Positions 50,823-59,795 of a DNA stretch of 64,000 bases are shown here, in pieces. A model generated the notes under the pieces. It was not told the origin of the DNA. It worked only from the letters and a program-made list of their open reading frames with translations, and made no database searches. Position numbers and translations under genes: made by a program. The stretch lies in assembly GCA_963769905.1 (NCBI GenBank), contig CAVYNG010000002.1:1054001-1118000 (forward strand). The letters run 5' to 3'. Source of the stretch: Bog-756 sp963769905 (GTDB lineage: Bacteria > Actinomycetota > Acidimicrobiia > Acidimicrobiales > RAAP-2). Position 1 is the first letter of the stretch; each line of letters starts with the position of its first letter.

Positions 50823-51819
50823 CGTCGGCTCCGATCCCGTGATGCTCGAGCACGCGTGCGAGATTCTCGCCCACCCCGCCGAGCAGATGGTTCGAGAGGA
50901 GGGCCCGCCGCAGATAGACGTGGGCGAGGCATTCCCAGGTGTTCCCGATCCCGCCGTGCACCTGGATGGCGGTCTCGCAGACGCTGAGCGCGGAGCGCGC
51001 GCAGTAGGCCTTGGCAAGGGCCGCGGCAGCCAGCGCATCGGAGGGCTCGAGGGCGTCGACGCTCCAGGCAGCGTGCATCGCGACGCTGCGCGACCCCTCC
51101 ATCGCGACGAACGCGTCGGCCAGCAGGTGCTGAACGGCTTGGAAGGAGCCGACCGGTACGCCGTACTGCCGTCGCAGCGTCGCGTGCTCACAGGCGAGAC
51201 CGATCGCGCCACGCATGACACCGACCAGGTCCGCGCAGGAGAGCGCCAGTCCGAGTGCGCTCCAGCGGGCCAACTGATCGGCGGTGAGCGGACCCGCGCC
51301 GATCGTCGTGGCTCCACCCAGGTCGTCGAGCGCGACCGAGGGACGGGTGAGATCGACGCCGACCGTCGTTCCCACCAGGTCCACCGATCCGACCATGTCG
51401 GCATCGACGAGCAGCGCGCCCACCGCTCCAGCCGTGTCGATGGCCACGGCCCCCGCGGCGGTGACTGCCGGTGCGCCGAGATCGGCGGCGAGGGCCACCG
51501 TCTCGCGGCACGTCGCGGTCGGTGCGCCCGCCAGCCGGCGCAGTTCGGCCGCGAGTGTCGGTCCGATGAACGCGGCGTCCGCGAGGCCGCGGGCGAGCTC
51601 CTCGGCGACGATCGCCACCTCCACCGCGGAGGCCCACGGGTGCCCGTCGTCCCCGGAGGTACGCAGCTCCCGCCACTCCGAGCCGGCGATCGCCGCGTCG
51701 AGCTTGGCGACGCGCTCGTCGTCGTCGAGCTCGCCGACCGCGCGCGGCCCGAGACGATCGACCACTTTGGCCACCGCGGCGCGCAAGGCCTGCTGTTCGG
51801 GCGAAAGGCGGACGTCCAT
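50809..51819 (-). CDS. acyl-CoA dehydrogenase, small subunit
   Basis: The 336-residue protein begins MDVRLSPEQQALRAAVAKVV, an acyl-CoA dehydrogenase N-terminal helix, and has HATLRRQYGVPVGSFQAV and IQVHGGIGNTWECLAHVYLRRA at the C-terminal side. No Glu is found at either catalytic position. It is followed by the large subunit, with an overlap of 14 bases, and preceded by FadD with a 49-base gap. The three genes form one operon starting at the promoter near 53461. Confidence 0.88.
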   Translation of the reverse strand: MDVRLSPEQQALRAAVAKVVDRLGPRAVGELDDDERVAKLDAAIAGSEWRELRTSGDDGHPWASAVEVAIVAEELARGLADAAFIGPTLAAELRRLAGAPTATCRETVALAADLGAPAVTAAGAVAIDTAGAVGALLVDADMVGSVDLVGTTVGVDLTRPSVALDDLGGATTIGAGPLTADQLARWSALGLALSCADLVGVMRGAIGLACEHATLRRQYGVPVGSFQAVQHLLADAFVAMEGSRSVAMHAAWSVDALEPSDALAAAALAKAYCARSALSVCETAIQVHGGIGNTWECLAHVYLRRALLSNHLLGGVGENLARVLEHHGIGADDGLR

Positions 51820-51868
51820 CGGCGCTCCGTCGTTCCTCAGGCTTCCGGAGCGGCCGCGTGCAGTGGGC

Positions 51869-53452
51869 TCACGAGGTGACCCGTGTCCGGAGCTCGTCCT
51901 TCACCACCTTGCCCGTCGCGTTGAGCGGCAGAGCGTCGAGGATCTCGACCCGGCGGGGGACCTTGTAATTGGCCATGTTGGCGCGTGCCCACTCGACGAG
52001 GTCGGAGCCACTGATCGTCGCTTCGGGCCGGAGGACCACGAAGGCCATGCCGACCTCGCCGAGGCGGGTGTCGGGGATCCCGAGCACGGCGGCCTGCTGG
52101 ATGTCGGGGTGCCGGAGCAGGATGTTCTCGATCTCGGCGGGATAGGCGTTGAAACCGCCCACGATGAACATGTCTTTCGACCGTCCGACAATGCGCAGGC
52201 ACCCACCCCCGGTGAGCACGCCGAGGTCGCCGGTCGAGAGCCACCCCTCCGGCGAGAGGGCCTCGGTCGTGGCGCCCGGATCGTCGAGATAGCCGAGCAT
52301 GACGCTCGGACCATGCAACAGGATCTCCCCGGCCTCGCCGGTCGGGACGTCGTGGCCCTTGTCGTCGACGATCCTCATCTCGAAGCCCGGCCGAGGCCGT
52401 CCGACCGTCGTCGCGATCGTCTCGAAGTCGTCACCCGGCCCGGTGGAGGATGCGGTGCCCGCCTCGGTCAATCCGTAGCCCGCCACGACGACCGAGAACG
52501 GGAGGTCCTCGTGGATGCGGCGGATGAGCTCGACGGGGATGTCGGCGCCGCCGATCGTGGTGACCCGGAGGCTCGAGATGTCGTGCGCGGCGCGGCCGGG
52601 GTGGTCGAGGATCGTCTGGTGAAGCGTCGGCGTACCGGGGAGCACCGTGATCCGTTCCGCAGCGACCCGGGCGAGGACACGGTCGACGTCGAGCACGGCC
52701 TCGGGCAGCATCGTCGCACCCGCCGATACCGACGCAAGGATGCCCGCCTTGAGGCCGAACATGTGGAAGTAGGGGTTGATCATCAGGTAGCGGTCGCCCT
52801 CGGCGAGCCCGGTCATCGCAACCCAGTCGGTCGCGACCTGGAGGGTGCGCCCGTGGGTCTGGACGACTCCTTTCGGACGGCCTGTCGTCCCCGAGGTGAA
52901 GAGGATGTCCGACGGGTCGTCCCTCCGGAGGGCGCCCGCGCGGCGCTCGAGTTCCTCTCGGGCTTCGGAGACGGCGTGCGCGACGAAGGCGTCCCAACCG
53001 ATGCTCTTCGCCCGCCCGCTCGCCGGCACCGGGCCGCCGGCGACGACGATCATCCCGAGATCGGGCAGCGGGACGCCGGCGTCCCCGAGAAGGGCGACGT
53101 AGTCGGTGTCGAGGAAGTCGGTGACGGTGACCAGCACCTTCGCCCCACTCCGGCCCAGGATGTCGGCCGCCTCGGCGCCTTTGAACCTGGTGTTGACCGG
53201 CACGAGGACCGCTCCGGCCCCAAAGACACCGAGCGCCGCCACGATCCACTCGGCAGTGTTGGGCATCCAGATGCCCACGCGGTCGCCGGGCTCGAGACCG
53301 GTCGCGGCCAATGCGGCCCCGAACGTGCGAGCGGACTCGCGGAGCTCGCCGAAGGTGAGCTCGGTGCCGCCGTCGATCACCGCGGTTCGGTCGCCGAACC
53401 TGGATGCCGCCTCGGTGAGCAGCGAGGGGATGGTGTCAGCCGTGAGAACCAC
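51869..53452 (-). CDS. acyl-CoA synthetase (AMP-binding, FadD-like)
   Basis: The 527-residue protein activates an acid to its CoA ester. The AMP-binding signature ILFTSGTTGRPKGVVQTH, the later YGLTEAGTAS, TGDLGVL and the C-terminal RRVEILDALPLNATGKVVK are all present. GTG 53452 has no Shine-Dalgarno sequence; a perfect TATAAT lies 8 bases upstream on the minus strand, so the message is probably leaderless. The first gene of an operon with a split acyl-CoA dehydrogenase, it likely feeds substrate into that enzyme. Confidence 0.95.
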   Translation of the reverse strand: MVLTADTIPSLLTEAASRFGDRTAVIDGGTELTFGELRESARTFGAALAATGLEPGDRVGIWMPNTAEWIVAALGVFGAGAVLVPVNTRFKGAEAADILGRSGAKVLVTVTDFLDTDYVALLGDAGVPLPDLGMIVVAGGPVPASGRAKSIGWDAFVAHAVSEAREELERRAGALRRDDPSDILFTSGTTGRPKGVVQTHGRTLQVATDWVAMTGLAEGDRYLMINPYFHMFGLKAGILASVSAGATMLPEAVLDVDRVLARVAAERITVLPGTPTLHQTILDHPGRAAHDISSLRVTTIGGADIPVELIRRIHEDLPFSVVVAGYGLTEAGTASSTGPGDDFETIATTVGRPRPGFEMRIVDDKGHDVPTGEAGEILLHGPSVMLGYLDDPGATTEALSPEGWLSTGDLGVLTGGGCLRIVGRSKDMFIVGGFNAYPAEIENILLRHPDIQQAAVLGIPDTRLGEVGMAFVVLRPEATISGSDLVEWARANMANYKVPRRVEILDALPLNATGKVVKDELRTRVTS

Positions 53453-53460
53453 GCTTTCAG

Positions 53461-53480
53461 ATTATAAGAAGTCTCTTCTT
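53461..53480 (-). promoter_or_regulatory. promoter with palindromic operator upstream of the FadD operon
   Basis: On the minus strand TATAAT (53466-53461) lies 8 bases before GTG 53452. Directly next to it AAGAAG and CTTCTT form a perfect repeat around TCT (53466-53480). A repressor bound here would cover the -10 and spacer. The start codon is close enough to be the first codon of a leaderless message. Confidence 0.6.
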
Positions 53481-53589
53481 GTATTCTCGGCGAGGCTCGC
53501 GTATCACTGGTCGAGGCGGCATTCCGGCCGAAGAGCGCCGCCGACTGCCGGAGGGGCGACCGAGAAGCCGAGACGACCAAGGAGAATCC

Positions 53590-54123
53590 ATGCCACGCCC
53601 GCCGCTCCCCTACGAATTCCTTCCTCCGGTGCCCTCGCTCGCCGTCACCAGCGACGACATCGCCGACGGGCAGGAGCTCCCCCACGCATTCCGTGCGGAC
53701 ATCATGGGGATGACCGGTGACAACCTCTCGCCCCATCTGGCGTGGGCCGGTGCTCCGTCCGAGACGCAGTCCTTCGCGGTCACCTGCTTCGACCCCGACG
53801 CCCCGACCGGCAGCGGGTTCTGGCACTGGGTGCTCTTCGACCTCCCTGCATCGGCACACGAGCTTCCCCGCGGTGCGGGGAGCCGCTCGATGGAAGGACT
53901 CCCTTCTGACGCGATCCACGCGCGCAACGACACGGGTGCGCTCGGTTACATCGGAGCCGCTCCGCCCGATGGTCACGGCGAGCACCGCTACGTGTTCGCG
54001 GTCCACGCCGTGGGCATCCCGAAGCTGGGACTCGACGAGACGGCGACGCCCGCCTATGTCGGGTTCACTCTGACCTTCAACACCCTGGCGCGGGGTCTGC
54101 TCACGGCGCTCTTCAGTCGCTGA
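53590..54123 (+). CDS. YbhB/YbcL-type PEBP (Raf kinase inhibitor-like) protein
   Basis: The 177-residue protein has the PEBP pattern: NLSPHLAWAGAP, FDPDAPTGSGFWHWVLFD and GEHRYVFAVHAV. Bacterial members have unclear roles; some bind phospholipid-like or nucleotide ligands. ATG 53590 has GGAG 5 bases upstream; the frame extends to 53479. It is a single gene, divergent from FadD and overlapping the CoA-transferase stop by 11 bases at its 3' end. Confidence 0.9.
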   Translation: MPRPPLPYEFLPPVPSLAVTSDDIADGQELPHAFRADIMGMTGDNLSPHLAWAGAPSETQSFAVTCFDPDAPTGSGFWHWVLFDLPASAHELPRGAGSRSMEGLPSDAIHARNDTGALGYIGAAPPDGHGEHRYVFAVHAVGIPKLGLDETATPAYVGFTLTFNTLARGLLTALFSR

Positions 54124-55279
54124 TCCCTTCTTCCTCCGGCGTCCTGGCGACGATCTCGTCGGTGTGCTCGTGCAGATGCGGCGGCGGTCGGTATTCGGGG
54201 CGCTCGCCGTCGAAGTGGATCGGGCTCCCGATCATCTGCAGGGGTCCGTCGACGGTCTCGACCGAAACGACCATCCCGCGCGAGCGGACGAGGTCGCCGT
54301 CGAGCGCCTCGGGGAGCTCCTCGACCCGGCCCACCGCGATCCCGAGCGGGCGCAGTCGCGCCTCCCACTCGGCCGCGGAGGCCTCTTCGAGGACGGCTCC
54401 GAGTGCCGCCAGCAACGCTTCACGGTTGTCGAACCGCGCCCGCAGGGTGGCAAAGCGCGGGTCGTCGGCCCATCCGGGCCGACCGATCTCGCCGCAGAGC
54501 CGGCGCCAGTGATCGTCGCGGGTCACGAACAGCGCCAGATAGCCGGAACTCGTCCTGAACAGCTGGGCCGGCACGTAGAAGGCGTGCGCGCCGAGCCGGC
54601 TGCGGCCGGGGTGCTCTCCTCCGTTCAGATAGGCGGCGGCCTTGTAGTTGAGCTGCGAGAGCATCACGTCGAGGAGCGACACGTCGACCTGTCCTCCGGT
54701 GCCCTCGAGGACCTTGGCGACCAGCCCGAGGGCGGCCATGATCCCCGCCGAGTTGTCCACCGCGGAGTACCCGGCGAGGGTCGGTGGACCGCCGGGCTCG
54801 CCGGTCATCGCCGCCACTCCCGTGCGGGCTTGGACCACGTAGTCGAAGGAAGGCCACTCGGCGGCCGGCCCGTCGAGTCCGTAGCCGGTGAGAGCCACGC
54901 ACACGATCCTCGGGTTGTAGCGGCGCAGCGCGTCGTAGTGGAGTCCGAGCTTTCGGATCGCCGATGGCCGCAGGTTGACCAGCAGCGCGTGCGCGGTAGC
55001 TGCGAGGGCGCCGAGTTGCGCCTGGCCCTCGTCGGTGGTGAGGTCGATGGAGACGCTCCGCTTGTTGCGGTTCAAGCTGGCGAAGTAGACGTTGTGCCCG
55101 CCGATCACCTGTGAGCCGACCTGGCGGGAGAGGTCGCCACCGGCCGATTCGATCTTGATGACGTCGGCGCCGAGGTCGGCGAGGAGCATCCCAGCGAAGG
55201 GACCGGAGAGGATGTGCCCGACCTCGAGAACCCGGATGCCCGCGAGCGGGCCCCGACGGTCCGGAGCGCGATCAGCCAT
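54113..55279 (-). CDS. class III CoA-transferase (CaiB/BaiF family)
   Basis: The 388-residue protein starts GIRVLEVGHILSGPFAGMLLADLGADVIKIE, the family opening, and has the catalytic Asp146 in SFDYVVQARTG. It moves CoA between acyl groups, so it can activate an acid without ATP. It is the third gene of a run with the mutase and B12 subunits (9-base gap to the B12 gene). This suggests the mutase product or substrate is activated or recycled here. ATG 55279. Confidence 0.94.
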   Translation of the reverse strand: MADRAPDRRGPLAGIRVLEVGHILSGPFAGMLLADLGADVIKIESAGGDLSRQVGSQVIGGHNVYFASLNRNKRSVSIDLTTDEGQAQLGALAATAHALLVNLRPSAIRKLGLHYDALRRYNPRIVCVALTGYGLDGPAAEWPSFDYVVQARTGVAAMTGEPGGPPTLAGYSAVDNSAGIMAALGLVAKVLEGTGGQVDVSLLDVMLSQLNYKAAAYLNGGEHPGRSRLGAHAFYVPAQLFRTSSGYLALFVTRDDHWRRLCGEIGRPGWADDPRFATLRARFDNREALLAALGAVLEEASAAEWEARLRPLGIAVGRVEELPEALDGDLVRSRGMVVSVETVDGPLQMIGSPIHFDGERPEYRPPPHLHEHTDEIVARTPEEEGISD

Positions 55280-55288
55280 CGCGCTTGG

Positions 55289-55693
55289 TCATGGCGACAT
55301 CTGGCGTGCACCCGACAGGGCCCGCATGCTCTCGACCATCGCGTCGAGGGACGTCCCGGTCGGGTAGACGGCTGCCGCCCCCGCGGCCTCGAGGCGCGGG
55401 ACGTCGCGGCGGGGAACCGTCCCCCCGACGACGAGCACGATGTCATCGGCACCGGCCGCGCGCAGGGCCTTCGCCGTCTTGTCGGTCAGTGCCACGTGCG
55501 CCCCGCTCAGGATGCTCAGCCCGACGATCCCGACGTCCTCTTGCACCGCGACGGACGCGATGACCTCGGGCCTCTGGCGGATGCCGAGATAGACGACTTC
55601 GAACCCGGCGTCGCGCAACGTGCGGGCGACGAGCTTGGCCCCGCGGTCGTGACCGTCGAGCCCGGGCTTGGCTACGAGCACTCTCACCGGCAT
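55289..55693 (-). CDS. cobalamin-binding small subunit of an acyl-CoA mutase
   Basis: The 134-residue protein has the B12-binding motif DGHDRG (Asp13, His15, Gly18 as DxHxxG) plus GLSILSGAH and VVGGTVPRRD, which hold the cobalamin tail. Such a separate small subunit occurs in isobutyryl-CoA, hydroxyisobutyryl-CoA and archaeal-type methylmalonyl-CoA mutases. It follows the large subunit gene by 33 bases and precedes a CoA-transferase by 9. ATG 55693. Confidence 0.95.
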   Translation of the reverse strand: MPVRVLVAKPGLDGHDRGAKLVARTLRDAGFEVVYLGIRQRPEVIASVAVQEDVGIVGLSILSGAHVALTDKTAKALRAAGADDIVLVVGGTVPRRDVPRLEAAGAAAVYPTGTSLDAMVESMRALSGARQMSP

Positions 55694-55726
55694 CAGCGGA
55701 CGACCGTCATCGCGTCACCATCGGCT

Positions 55727-57313
55727 TCAGAACACCACCGGTTGCTGGAACTCCCCCCACTGTTCCTTCAGCACCTCCACCATCTCGCCGACCGTGCAGT
55801 ACGCCTGCGCACAATCGACGAGATGCGGCATCAGGTTCTCGGCGTCTGCCGCAGCCGCGGAGGAGAGGGCGGCAAGGGTCGCCTGCACGTCGGATGCCGA
55901 TCGAGTCCGTTTGACCTCCGCCAGCCGTTCGAGCTGTCGGACCCGCCCCTTCTCGTCGAGCTCGTACCCTTCGACGTCGGGCGGCTCCTCGTCGGTCTCG
56001 AACCGGTTGACTCCGACCACCGCCCGCTCGCCGGAGCTCACCGCCCGCTCGACGCGGTGGGCCTCCTCGGCGATCAGGCTCTGCAGGTAACCGTCTTCGA
56101 TGGCCCGGACCATCCCGCCCCGGTGTTCGAGGTCGTCCATGATCTCCTCGACGCGGGCCTCCATCTCGTCGGTGAGTGCCTCGACGTAGTAGGAGCCGCC
56201 GAGCGGGTCGGCGACCCGTGCGACGCCGGTTTCGTCGGCGAGGACCTGTTGGGTGCGGAGGGCGAGGGTGGCCGAGTCCTCGGTCGGGATCGCGAAGGGC
56301 TCGTCCCAGGCGGCCGTGAACATGGACTGGACGCCGCCGAGCACCGAGGCGAGGGCCTCGTAGGCGACCCGCACGATGTTGTTGTGTGCCTGGGGGGCAT
56401 AGAGCGACGCCCCGCCGGCGACGCAGCCGACCCTGAACATGCAAGACCGGTCGTCCTTCGCACCGAACCGCTCGCGCACGATGCGGGCCCACCGCCTCCT
56501 GCCGGCGCGGTACTTGGCGATCTCCTCGAAGAAGTCGCCGTGCGTGTAGAAGAAGAACGAGACCTGCGGTGCGAACTGGTCGATGGTCATCCGTCCCCGA
56601 CCGAGGACCTCCTCGCAGTAGGTGATGCCGTCCATCAGGGTGAAGGCCATCTCCTGTGCGGCATTCGCACCCGCGTCGCGGAAGTGGGCACCCGCGACGG
56701 AGATCGCGTTGAAGCGAGGGACCTCCTCGGTGCAGAACTCGATGGTGTCGGCGATCAGCCGGAGGGAAGGTCGCGGCGGCCAGATCCACGTACCGCGGCT
56801 CACGTATTCCTTCAGGATGTCGTTCTGGATGGTGCCGCGGAGCTTCGAGCGGGGGACCCCCTGCTTCTCGCCGACCGCCACGTAGAAGGCCAGGATGATC
56901 GCGGCGGTGCCGTTGATGGTGAAGCTGGTGCTGACCTCGTCGAGCGGGATCCGATCGAAGAGGATCTCGGCGTCGGCGAGGGTGTCGATCGCGACGCCGA
57001 CCCGTCCGACCTCCTCTTCCACGTCGGCGTGGTCGGAGTCGTACCCGCACTGGGTCGGCAGGTCGAAGGCCACCGACAGCCCGGTCGCGCCCTGGCCGAG
57101 CAGGTACCGGTAGCGCTCGTTCGACTCCTCGGGGGTGCCGAAGCCCGAGTACTGGCGAATGGTCCACATCCGGCCGCGGTACCCGTCGGGGAAGTTGCCC
57201 CTCGTGAACGGGAAGACACCCGGCGGTGGGATCGACTCGGCCGGGGGAAGATCCGCCGGACCGTAACTCGCGTGCAACGGGATGCCCGCCTGCGAGTGGA
57301 CGCTTTCGTCCAT
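55727..57313 (-). CDS. acyl-CoA mutase, large (substrate-binding) subunit, methylmalonyl-CoA mutase-like
   Basis: The 528-residue protein is a complete mutase catalytic domain without the B12 domain, which is supplied by the next gene. It shows RQYSGFGTPEESN, LSVAFDLPTQCGYDSDH, a TIQNDILKEYVSRGTW stretch and a C-terminal helical end. In the known enzymes a Tyr/Arg pair at these two sites (here Tyr55 and Arg173) marks methylmalonyl-CoA mutase, whereas isobutyryl-CoA mutase has Phe/Gln. The pair here is therefore methylmalonyl-type, although the split layout is more typical of other mutases. It would rearrange a branched or dicarboxylic acyl-CoA. Confidence 0.93.
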   Translation of the reverse strand: MDESVHSQAGIPLHASYGPADLPPAESIPPPGVFPFTRGNFPDGYRGRMWTIRQYSGFGTPEESNERYRYLLGQGATGLSVAFDLPTQCGYDSDHADVEEEVGRVGVAIDTLADAEILFDRIPLDEVSTSFTINGTAAIILAFYVAVGEKQGVPRSKLRGTIQNDILKEYVSRGTWIWPPRPSLRLIADTIEFCTEEVPRFNAISVAGAHFRDAGANAAQEMAFTLMDGITYCEEVLGRGRMTIDQFAPQVSFFFYTHGDFFEEIAKYRAGRRRWARIVRERFGAKDDRSCMFRVGCVAGGASLYAPQAHNNIVRVAYEALASVLGGVQSMFTAAWDEPFAIPTEDSATLALRTQQVLADETGVARVADPLGGSYYVEALTDEMEARVEEIMDDLEHRGGMVRAIEDGYLQSLIAEEAHRVERAVSSGERAVVGVNRFETDEEPPDVEGYELDEKGRVRQLERLAEVKRTRSASDVQATLAALSSAAAADAENLMPHLVDCAQAYCTVGEMVEVLKEQWGEFQQPVVF

Positions 57314-57346
57314 GTTCGGAAGCCTATCGGAAATCCACCTTGCGCT

Positions 57347-57386
57347 TTCTGAAAACCAGAACTGACAATTGAAAGAGCGCTATTAT
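57347..57386 (+). promoter_or_regulatory. inverted repeat and -10-like hexamer between the mutase and crotonase genes
   Basis: TTCTG (57347-57351) and CAGAA (57357-57361) are perfect arms around AAAAC. TATTAT (57381-57386) is a strong -10 candidate, 9 bases before GTG 57396. The repeat would overlap the -35 region. It may also serve the leftward mutase gene, whose start is 34 bases away. Confidence 0.5.
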
Positions 57387-57395
57387 CACACCGCG

Positions 57396-58193
57396 GTGGC
57401 CCCCGAACGTGACTCCGAGCAGCGTTCCGCCGGCGGTGTGCGTCTCGAGATCGACGGAGGGGTCGCCATCGTGACCATCGATCGGCCCGAAGTGCGCAAT
57501 GCGATCGGAATCGCCACCGTCGAGGAAATCGACGCGGCGCTCGACGAGGTGTCCGGGTCGGCCGCCGCGGTCCTCGTCCTGCGAGGAAGTGGGGATCGCG
57601 CCTTCGTGTCGGGAGGGGACCTGAAGGAGCTCGATACGATCCGCACCCACGAGGACGCGGTCACCATGGCCCGTCGGGTACGACGGGTGCTCGACCGTGT
57701 GTCCGCATTTCCGGTGCCCGTCGTCGCGGCACTCAACGGGCATGCGCTCGGCGGGGGGGCCGAGGTGGCCATTGCCGCCGATATCCGCATCGCGGCCGAC
57801 GACGTGACCATCGGGTTCAATCAGGTTTGGCTCGGAATCATGCCTGCATGGGGAGGGGCCGAGCGGCTCGCCCAGGCCATCGGGAGAGGCCGGGCGATGC
57901 TCGCGATCGTCACCGGGGAGGTCTACGACGCGCCGAATGCCGAGCGCCTCGGGCTGGTCGACGTGGTGGTCCCCCGCTCGACCTTCGAGGACGACTGGAG
58001 GGCACTCGTCCGACGGATCGCCGAAACAGCTCCGGGTACGTCGCGCGCGGTCAAGTCGGTGATCGACGCCGCTGCCCCGTCGGTCCACCGGCACCTCGAG
58101 GACGACTCCACCGACGCCTTCGCGCAGCTGTGGGTCGCGGAGACACACTGGGCCGCGGTCGACGCGCTGACCGAGCGCCGGAAGCAGACCTGA
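57396..58193 (+). CDS. enoyl-CoA hydratase/isomerase family protein
   Basis: From GTG 57396 the protein has 265 residues. It has the CoA-binding turn GSGDRAFVSGGDLKEL and the oxyanion segment AALNGHALGGGAEVA, where the first catalytic Glu of classical hydratases is kept. The second region reads FNQVWLGIMPAWGG, without the usual PE motif, so only one of the two catalytic acids is visible. A TTG start at 57369 is in frame but has no Shine-Dalgarno sequence; GTG 57396 sits 9 bases after TATTAT, which suits a leaderless message. It is divergent from the mutase operon and overlaps no other gene. Confidence 0.86.
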   Translation: MAPERDSEQRSAGGVRLEIDGGVAIVTIDRPEVRNAIGIATVEEIDAALDEVSGSAAAVLVLRGSGDRAFVSGGDLKELDTIRTHEDAVTMARRVRRVLDRVSAFPVPVVAALNGHALGGGAEVAIAADIRIAADDVTIGFNQVWLGIMPAWGGAERLAQAIGRGRAMLAIVTGEVYDAPNAERLGLVDVVVPRSTFEDDWRALVRRIAETAPGTSRAVKSVIDAAAPSVHRHLEDDSTDAFAQLWVAETHWAAVDALTERRKQT

Positions 58194-58205
58194 GCGACCG
58201 CGGGA

Positions 58206-58634
58206 TCAGCCCGGGTCGGCCAGCGGATCGTGCCGGTGACCCGAGTCGAACCCGCCATGCTTGCGGAGGAACGTCGTGGAACGGCGACGGATCCGCCAGC
58301 CCTCGGGGGTGCGCACGTACTCGTCGTTGTACCAACCGAGCCGCATGGCGTGGGTCTGCTGGTCCACGAACACGAAGTGCTGAACTCCGGTCGCCCGATC
58401 GCCCTCGACGTCGACCACCGGCATGTTCCCGATGAACTGGCCACGAGGTGCGGCCGCCAGCAGCTCCGGGAACCGATCCAGGGTGTAGGCCGTGCCGAAG
58501 GCGTGGTACTCGGCGTCGGGGGCGAAGACCTCCAGCCACCTGTCCGGGACGAACTGGCTGGTGAACTTCATGTAGCGCGAGCAGAGCTCGTGCAGCTCGA
58601 CGAGATCGGCGATGCGGTCAGAGGGATCGGGCAT
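58206..58634 (-). CDS. SnoaL-like (NTF2-fold) protein
   Basis: The 142-residue protein starts RIADLVELHELCSRYMKF and contains WLEVFAPDAEYHAFG, VDVEGDRATGVQHFVFVD and DEYVRTPEGWRIRRR, the pattern of SnoaL-like cone-shaped barrels. These bind or isomerise hydrophobic ligands, as in steroid isomerases and polyketide cyclases. It follows the reductase gene at 58644 with a 9-base gap, so the two are co-transcribed. ATG 58634. The substrate is not evident. Confidence 0.88.
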   Translation of the reverse strand: MPDPSDRIADLVELHELCSRYMKFTSQFVPDRWLEVFAPDAEYHAFGTAYTLDRFPELLAAAPRGQFIGNMPVVDVEGDRATGVQHFVFVDQQTHAMRLGWYNDEYVRTPEGWRIRRRSTTFLRKHGGFDSGHRHDPLADPG

Positions 58635-58643
58635 GGGGCGGTG

Positions 58644-59711
58644 TCAGAGCTCCTCGTAGACGACGTGCACCGAGGGACTGGCTGGAACCGACTGGCAGGT
58701 GAGCACCCAGCCTTCCGCCACCTCCTCGTCGGTCAGTGCGTTGTTCGCGCGCATCGACACCTCACCCTCGACGAGCTTGGCCATACAGGTGGCACAGTTT
58801 CCCGCCTCGCAGGAGAACGGCGGCGCCAATCCCATCTGGCGTGCCGTCTGGAGGATCGTCGTGCCCGGCCGGTGCTCGGCGGACTGGGTCTGGCCGTCGA
58901 GACCGATCGTCACCTGGGAAGCCTCCGACGAAGGCGGCGTGGCCTCGGGGCCCACCTCCGGCTCGGGAGGTGTGAAGCGCTCGATGTGGATCCGTTCCGC
59001 GTCGACGCCGGCCGCGGTGAGTGCGCGCTCGACGATCTCCATGAACGGCTCCGGTCCGCAGACGAAGTACTCGGCATCGGACTGGGCCTCCCCGGCGAAC
59101 TGCCGCGCGGCCTCGTCGTCGACGAAGCCCGTCTCGACGTCGAGGTGGTGCTCCAAATGCAGGCGCCGGGGATGCTCCTCGGCCAGCCGGGTGAGCTCCT
59201 CGTCGAAGATGACCGCGTCACGGTCGCGATTGGCGTAGAGCAGTCGTACCGGCCGGGAGCTGCTCGCGAGCGCGGTCTTCAGGATCGAGTACACCGGCGT
59301 GATCCCGCTGCCGGCCGCGAACGCGACCACCTCGCCACCTCCGGTACCGAGGCAGAACACGCCGGCGGGGCAGGTGGTCTCGATGACGTCGCCGGGAGTC
59401 AGTGAGTCGATCATCCAGTTGGAGACCGCGCCACCGGGCACCCGCTTCACGGTCACCGAGAATTCGTCGTCGACGGCGGGGGACGAGGACATCGAGTAGG
59501 AGCGGATGTGCGGTTGCCCGTCGATCCGGGTTCGGAACGTGCAGAACTGGCCGGCGCGATAGGCGAACGCGTCTTCGAGCTCGGGGGGTACCTCGAGTAC
59601 GAAGGAGCTGGCCTCGGCGGTCTCGCGCACCACACGTCCGATGCGCAGCGGGTGGAACCGGTGGTCCCGCCCGGGCGCGGTCTCCCGCGCCGTCGACCCG
59701 GCGATCGCCAT
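58644..59711 (-). CDS. KshB-like oxygenase reductase (FAD, NAD(P)H, [2Fe-2S])
   Basis: The 355-residue protein has an N-terminal FAD domain with RSYSMSSSP, an NAD-binding domain with AAGSGITP and YFVCGPEPFM, and a C-terminal plant-type [2Fe-2S] domain with CEAGNCATC plus a last Cys (Cys301, 306, 309 and 339). This order (FAD, NAD, Fe-S) is that of KshB, the electron donor of the KshA Rieske oxygenase. It could serve the Rieske protein at 27196 or a P450. The start has no Shine-Dalgarno sequence; TATCAT is 7 bases upstream (minus strand, 59724-59719), hinting at a leaderless message. Confidence 0.94.
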   Translation of the reverse strand: MAIAGSTARETAPGRDHRFHPLRIGRVVRETAEASSFVLEVPPELEDAFAYRAGQFCTFRTRIDGQPHIRSYSMSSSPAVDDEFSVTVKRVPGGAVSNWMIDSLTPGDVIETTCPAGVFCLGTGGGEVVAFAAGSGITPVYSILKTALASSSRPVRLLYANRDRDAVIFDEELTRLAEEHPRRLHLEHHLDVETGFVDDEAARQFAGEAQSDAEYFVCGPEPFMEIVERALTAAGVDAERIHIERFTPPEPEVGPEATPPSSEASQVTIGLDGQTQSAEHRPGTTILQTARQMGLAPPFSCEAGNCATCMAKLVEGEVSMRANNALTDEEVAEGWVLTCQSVPASPSVHVVYEEL

Positions 59712-59795
59712 GGGCCCTATGATAATGGGGTTCTCGAAATCGGGTAGCGCCGCTCACGGCTCGCGGTCGGTATCGTGCCGCCGGAAGGAGGCATG

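Noticed and set aside
51284..53467. Long plus-strand frame opposite the FadD and small acyl-CoA dehydrogenase genes
   Set aside because: No recognisable domain; both genes on the minus strand are secure.
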